Program-made: the position numbers and the translations under genes | Notes under the pieces: model-generated | The model's input: the letters and a program-made list of their open reading frames with translations, nothing else | The model's database searches: none | Told to the model about the DNA's origin: nothing | DNA from: Candidatus Sumerlaeota bacterium | GTDB lineage: Bacteria > Sumerlaeota > Sumerlaeia > MWCT01 | Direction of reading: 5' to 3' | Assembly (NCBI GenBank): GCA_026398545.1 | Contig: JAPLSR010000447.1 | Location: 1 to 9,396 of the forward strand | Length of the DNA: 9,396 bases | Shown: positions 7,298-9,396 of the stretch, one piece after another | Numbering within the stretch: position 1 is the stretch's first letter | Layout: every line of letters begins with the position of its first letter

Positions 7298-7677
7298 TTA
7301 GTCATATTTGCGAAATTTTATCTCCCATGCGGGTTCATCCAACGACTCGATGCAGATTTTCCGATGGTCGTTTTCCTCAAAAATAAAGGAAATATGAATA
7401 TAGGGCCGGGGTATCTCGCTCAAAAATTTTTCCGCCCATTCAATGGCCATGACCCCGCCGTTTTGAACATAATCGTTAAATCCGATGGAATCAAGATCGT
7501 CCGGCGTTTCAAGCCGATATAAATCTATGTGGTGAAGCGTCAATCGCCCTGAGTAAGTTTTCACCAGAACAAATGTCGCGCTTGGTGATTACATCCCGGA
7601 TTCCAAAGCCATCCGCCAGCCCCCCATCTTGGCATAAGGGACAACCTCGGAGGAAACAAACAATATTGTTTTCGCAA
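7298..7677 (-). pseudogene. Chimeric remnant: glgA-like 5' end joined to tsaE C-terminal part, frameshifted
   Basis: On the minus strand a TTG at 7677-7675, preceded by a GAGGG, begins a frame reading TILFVSSEVVPYAKMGG. This is the N-terminus of a glycogen synthase. Bases 7611-7651 match the real glgA (2826-2867) at 39 of 42 positions, with a 1-base deletion inside the GGLAD codons. Directly after, ADGFGIRDVI and then, in another frame, SPSATFVLV, HIDLYRLE and IEWAEKF (from 7588 down to the TAA at 7300-7298) are the middle and C-terminal part of TsaE, the ATPase needed for tRNA t6A synthesis. The TsaE Walker A (GxxxxGKT) segment is missing. The join falls where GlgA (GGLAD) and TsaE (xxAxGxGI) look alike, suggesting illegitimate recombination. 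With two frame breaks it cannot make either protein. A working tsaE should exist elsewhere, since t6A synthesis is generally essential. Confidence 0.75.
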
Positions 7678-7703
7678 CTTGACAATACCCTCACCGGTTT
7701 TTT

Positions 7704-7724
7704 ATCATCTTTTTCCGAGATGAT
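7704..7724. other. Small AT-rich hairpin
   Basis: ATCATCT (7704-7710) and AGATGAT (7718-7724) form a perfect 7-bp stem with a 7-nt loop, about 27 bp upstream of the chimeric remnant. It is not followed by a T-run in either direction, so no terminator role is claimed; it could equally be a decayed operator. Confidence 0.3.
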
Positions 7725-7767
7725 GCGCTGATAGATTTACATAAGAATGCGGTTTAGTCCAACAGAT

Positions 7768-7806
7768 TTTTTGTGTCTGCAAACAACACAAAAATTCCAT
7801 ATTGTT
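7768..7806 (-). repeat. Inverted repeat, right copy (contains its own hairpin)
   Basis: This is the reverse-complement partner of 3381-3419: 30 bp identical (7768-7797) and 37 of 39 over the whole unit. The hairpin arms are TTTTTGTGT (7768-7776) and ACACAAAAA (7786-7794), with loop CTGCAAACA. Because the unit is nearly self-palindromic, the inverted orientation is judged from the loop and the flanks, which do match. The two copies bracket the GYF_2 gene, its partner and the glgA/tsaE chimera. Confidence 0.85.
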
Positions 7807-7874
7807 AGGTGAGGCCAATAACAAAGGAAAACGCGATGAGAACCAACGCCTTTTACGCCTTTTTCAATAGCCCC

Positions 7875-7919
7875 GGCGCCCCCGTATTCTTGCGGATTCT
7901 TGGCGGGCGCCAGATTTTT
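7875..7919 (+). terminator. Possible intrinsic terminator-like hairpin
   Basis: GGCGCCC (7875-7881) and GGGCGCC (7905-7911) form a 7-bp GC stem around a 23-nt loop that contains a further small CCG...CGG pairing. AGATTTTT follows (7912-7919). It points along the plus strand but lies about 660 bp after the last plus-strand gene and 85 bp before the sigma factor start. It could block readthrough into the sigma operon or act as a leader structure. The long loop keeps confidence low. Confidence 0.3.
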
Positions 7920-7995
7920 AGATCCTTCCGCGCAGTTTCTTCGTTGTGATAGATAGAGGGAAGGAAATGCGAAACCCCGTTGGAGAATGGAAGTG

Positions 7996-8589
7996 ATGGT
8001 GACAGAGCCGGAAGATGTGCAGGCCGGCACAGCGCAAAGGACGACACCAAGCGCGTGGACATCGGGTTGGCCCCAGTCGCCTCCTGAGTTCGAGGCCCTG
8101 ATTGATGTGTTCCAGGACCGGCTTGTGCGTTACGCATTCTGCCGGCTCAGGGACGTGTGCGATGCCGAGGACGTTGTGCAGGAGGTCTTCCTCAAATCAT
8201 ACACACACAGAAATAAACTGCGCAACGTCTACCCTGTCGCCCCGTATCTTTACCGCATGGTCGCGAACATGTGTATCGATCTCCTGCGCCGACCCAGACC
8301 CATCATTGTGCCGATCGATGAGATCAGGGCGGAGGATATGCCTCACGTGCGCTCGGTGGCCACCGAACGTATCGTCGCGGCTGAGCAGATCAAGCATGCA
8401 GACGAACTGCTTGCCCTGCTGCCCAGACGCCAGGCCGAGGTCCTGCGTCTGCGCGTTCTTGACGATCTTTCGCTATCAGAGATCGCTGAGATGCACGGAT
8501 GCTCGCTCGCCACCGTCAAATCCCGCCTGCGGTACGGAGTTGCCCGGCTCCGCAGGATTCTTTCTCGGGGAAAGGAAGGAACGCTATGA
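7996..8589 (+). CDS. ECF-type RNA polymerase sigma factor
   Basis: A sigma-70 family extracytoplasmic-function factor of 197 aa, which directs RNA polymerase to a regulon when released from its anti-sigma partner. Region 2 runs from about residue 32: FEALIDVFQDRLVRYAFCRL, DAEDVVQEVFLKSY (56-69), then the -10-binding YLYRMVANMCIDLLRR (84-99). Region 4 (about 138-188) has LLPRRQAEVLRLRVLDDLS, the helix-turn-helix SEIAEMHGCSLATVKSRL and an Arg-rich end. A charged linker joins the two, with no region 3. The ATG at 7996 lies 10 nt after GGAG (7982-7985); an ATG at 7987 in the same frame would add three residues but is too close to that site. The stop overlaps the start of the anti-sigma gene (ATGA). 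No consensus autoregulated ECF promoter was recognised upstream. The exact ECF group cannot be told by eye. Confidence 0.94.
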   Translation: MVTEPEDVQAGTAQRTTPSAWTSGWPQSPPEFEALIDVFQDRLVRYAFCRLRDVCDAEDVVQEVFLKSYTHRNKLRNVYPVAPYLYRMVANMCIDLLRRPRPIIVPIDEIRAEDMPHVRSVATERIVAAEQIKHADELLALLPRRQAEVLRLRVLDDLSLSEIAEMHGCSLATVKSRLRYGVARLRRILSRGKEGTL

Positions 8590-9362
8590 ATTGCCGTGAG
8601 TTTCTGAAGCGAATACCCGAACTGCTCGACCGGGATCCGGACCCGGCTGTGACAGACGATCTGATGAAGCATGCCGGCGTCTGTCAGAAGTGCGCAGCCG
8701 AACTCGAAGCCGCCATGAGCGCTCTGTCCGCCGTTTCTCCCTCCCTCAAACTCAACGCCTCACCAGGCCTAAAGGAGCGAACGATGAAACAGATTCTGAC
8801 ACTCGATTCACAGCCAAACGCAATCAGACCAGCGTCAACTGGGCGCAGGACCTCGATTGCCCACCCTTGGCGCTACGTGCTGGCAGCCGCGGCGATGCTT
8901 GCCATACTTGCGGTATTCACCTTCAAGGGCGGCAGCTCCAATGCATTTGCCCAGGCCATGGAGCAGCTCCGAAAGGTGACTGCGTGCACCTACACACTCA
9001 CCACGATGATGGAGGGCATGCCGAAAATACAGATGAAAACTTCCTACAAGGAGCCCGGGCGGATGCGCATGGAAGCCTCAGTGCTGGGGATGTCCAGTGC
9101 CGCCACCTCAATAATCGACGCCAACAGTAAGAAGCTCGTTGTGCTGATGCACCCCTCGAAGCAATGCCTCACCTACAATTTGACTGGAAATACCACAGCC
9201 CCGCAGCAGGGCTCAGAGCTGGGCCTCTTTGAGGGACTACGCCGAATCTCGGACTCGGGCGCCCAGCCCATCGGGACGAAGGAGATCGGCGGAATCAAGG
9301 CAGTGGGATTCCGCGCAAGCATAGCCGGCATGTCCTACATCATCTGGACAGATCCCGGCTAA
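8586..9362 (+). CDS. Zinc-binding transmembrane anti-sigma factor with LolA/RseB-like outer domain (possibly truncated)
   Basis: A 258-aa anti-sigma factor for the preceding ECF sigma, coupled to it by an ATGA overlap. The N-terminal cytosolic zinc-finger anti-sigma domain shows the motif H29-x3-C33-x2-C36 after helix 1 (MNCREFLKRIPELLDRDP). A Lys/Arg-rich stretch leads to one membrane segment (about 97-113, YVLAAAAMLAILAVFTF). The outer part (about 120-258) resembles LolA/RseB-like domains (AMEQLRKVTACTYTLTTMM, then alternating strands), which probably sense an envelope ligand or lipid. The frame stops at TAA (9360-9362) after IIWTDPG. The next in-frame codons read KRIMLVEYEND to the window end, which looks like the normal continuation of the last strands of this fold. 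The TAA may therefore be a nonsense mutation or sequencing error, and the real domain may extend past the window. Confidence 0.88.
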   Translation: MNCREFLKRIPELLDRDPDPAVTDDLMKHAGVCQKCAAELEAAMSALSAVSPSLKLNASPGLKERTMKQILTLDSQPNAIRPASTGRRTSIAHPWRYVLAAAAMLAILAVFTFKGGSSNAFAQAMEQLRKVTACTYTLTTMMEGMPKIQMKTSYKEPGRMRMEASVLGMSSAATSIIDANSKKLVVLMHPSKQCLTYNLTGNTTAPQQGSELGLFEGLRRISDSGAQPIGTKEIGGIKAVGFRASIAGMSYIIWTDPG

Positions 9363-9396
9363 AAGCGGATCATGCTCGTAGAGTATGAGAATGACA

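Noticed and set aside
7836..7949. 37-codon plus-strand ORF between the right inverted repeat and the sigma factor
   Set aside because: An AAAGGA precedes it, but the frame runs through the GC-rich hairpin at 7875-7911 and there is no family resemblance. Too short to support as a gene.
7967..7996. Nine-codon ORF whose TGA overlaps the ATG of the sigma factor
   Set aside because: It could be a translational leader and has a GGGAAGGA upstream, but such short ORFs arise easily by chance and the sigma gene has its own plausible GGAG.

Overview
The window looks like a chromosomal contig from an uncultured Gram-negative bacterium. Lineage is an inference only: a GYF_2 (DUF4339) membrane protein, a pseudopilin-like C-terminus and an ECF sigma/anti-sigma pair with a LolA-like extracytoplasmic domain are all common in PVC-type and related candidate phyla. 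No rRNA, tRNA, CRISPR array or transposase gene was seen.

Layout. Positions 1-654 (+) carry the C-terminal third of the disaggregase ClpB, cut by the window edge. Three minus-strand genes run towards it: glycogen synthase glgA (2888-1422), a DUF503/YlxP-like protein (1347-1066) and a 103-aa ORF with a pseudopilin-like C-terminal signature (1040-729). A nested stem-loop lies between glgA and the DUF503 gene.

The 746-bp gap 2889-3634 holds a likely glgA promoter (minus strand), an array of about seven 21-bp tandem repeats (3020-3174), a GC-rich stretch ending in nine C's then seven T's (about 3250-3318), a candidate plus-strand promoter (3345-3374), one copy of an inverted repeat (3381-3419), and a segment of short imperfect CCGAAAYT repeats (about 3513-3565).

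Positions 3635-7212 (+) hold two adjacent genes of no known pathway. The first encodes a GYF_2-domain protein with five or six membrane segments. The second encodes an 848-aa membrane protein with a TPR-like start, a CxxC...CxxC ribbon, a long stretch of PPxLP motifs and a helical TPR-like C-terminal half. GYF domains are known proline-rich-peptide binders, so the two products may bind each other at the inner membrane. This is the best candidate for an undescribed system here.

Downstream, 7677-7298 (-) is a broken chimera of a glgA-like 5' end and the C-terminal part of tsaE. The 318-bp gap 7678-7995 holds a small AT-rich hairpin (7704-7724), the second copy of the inverted repeat (7768-7806), and a GC-rich hairpin followed by T's (7875-7919). 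The inverted-repeat copies at 3381-3419 and 7768-7806 bracket the two-gene block and the chimera. This suggests an inserted or invertible segment.

The right end (7996-9362, +) is an ECF sigma factor translationally coupled to its zinc-binding membrane anti-sigma factor. The anti-sigma reading frame appears to continue in frame past its TAA codon to the window end, so it may be truncated by a nonsense mutation.
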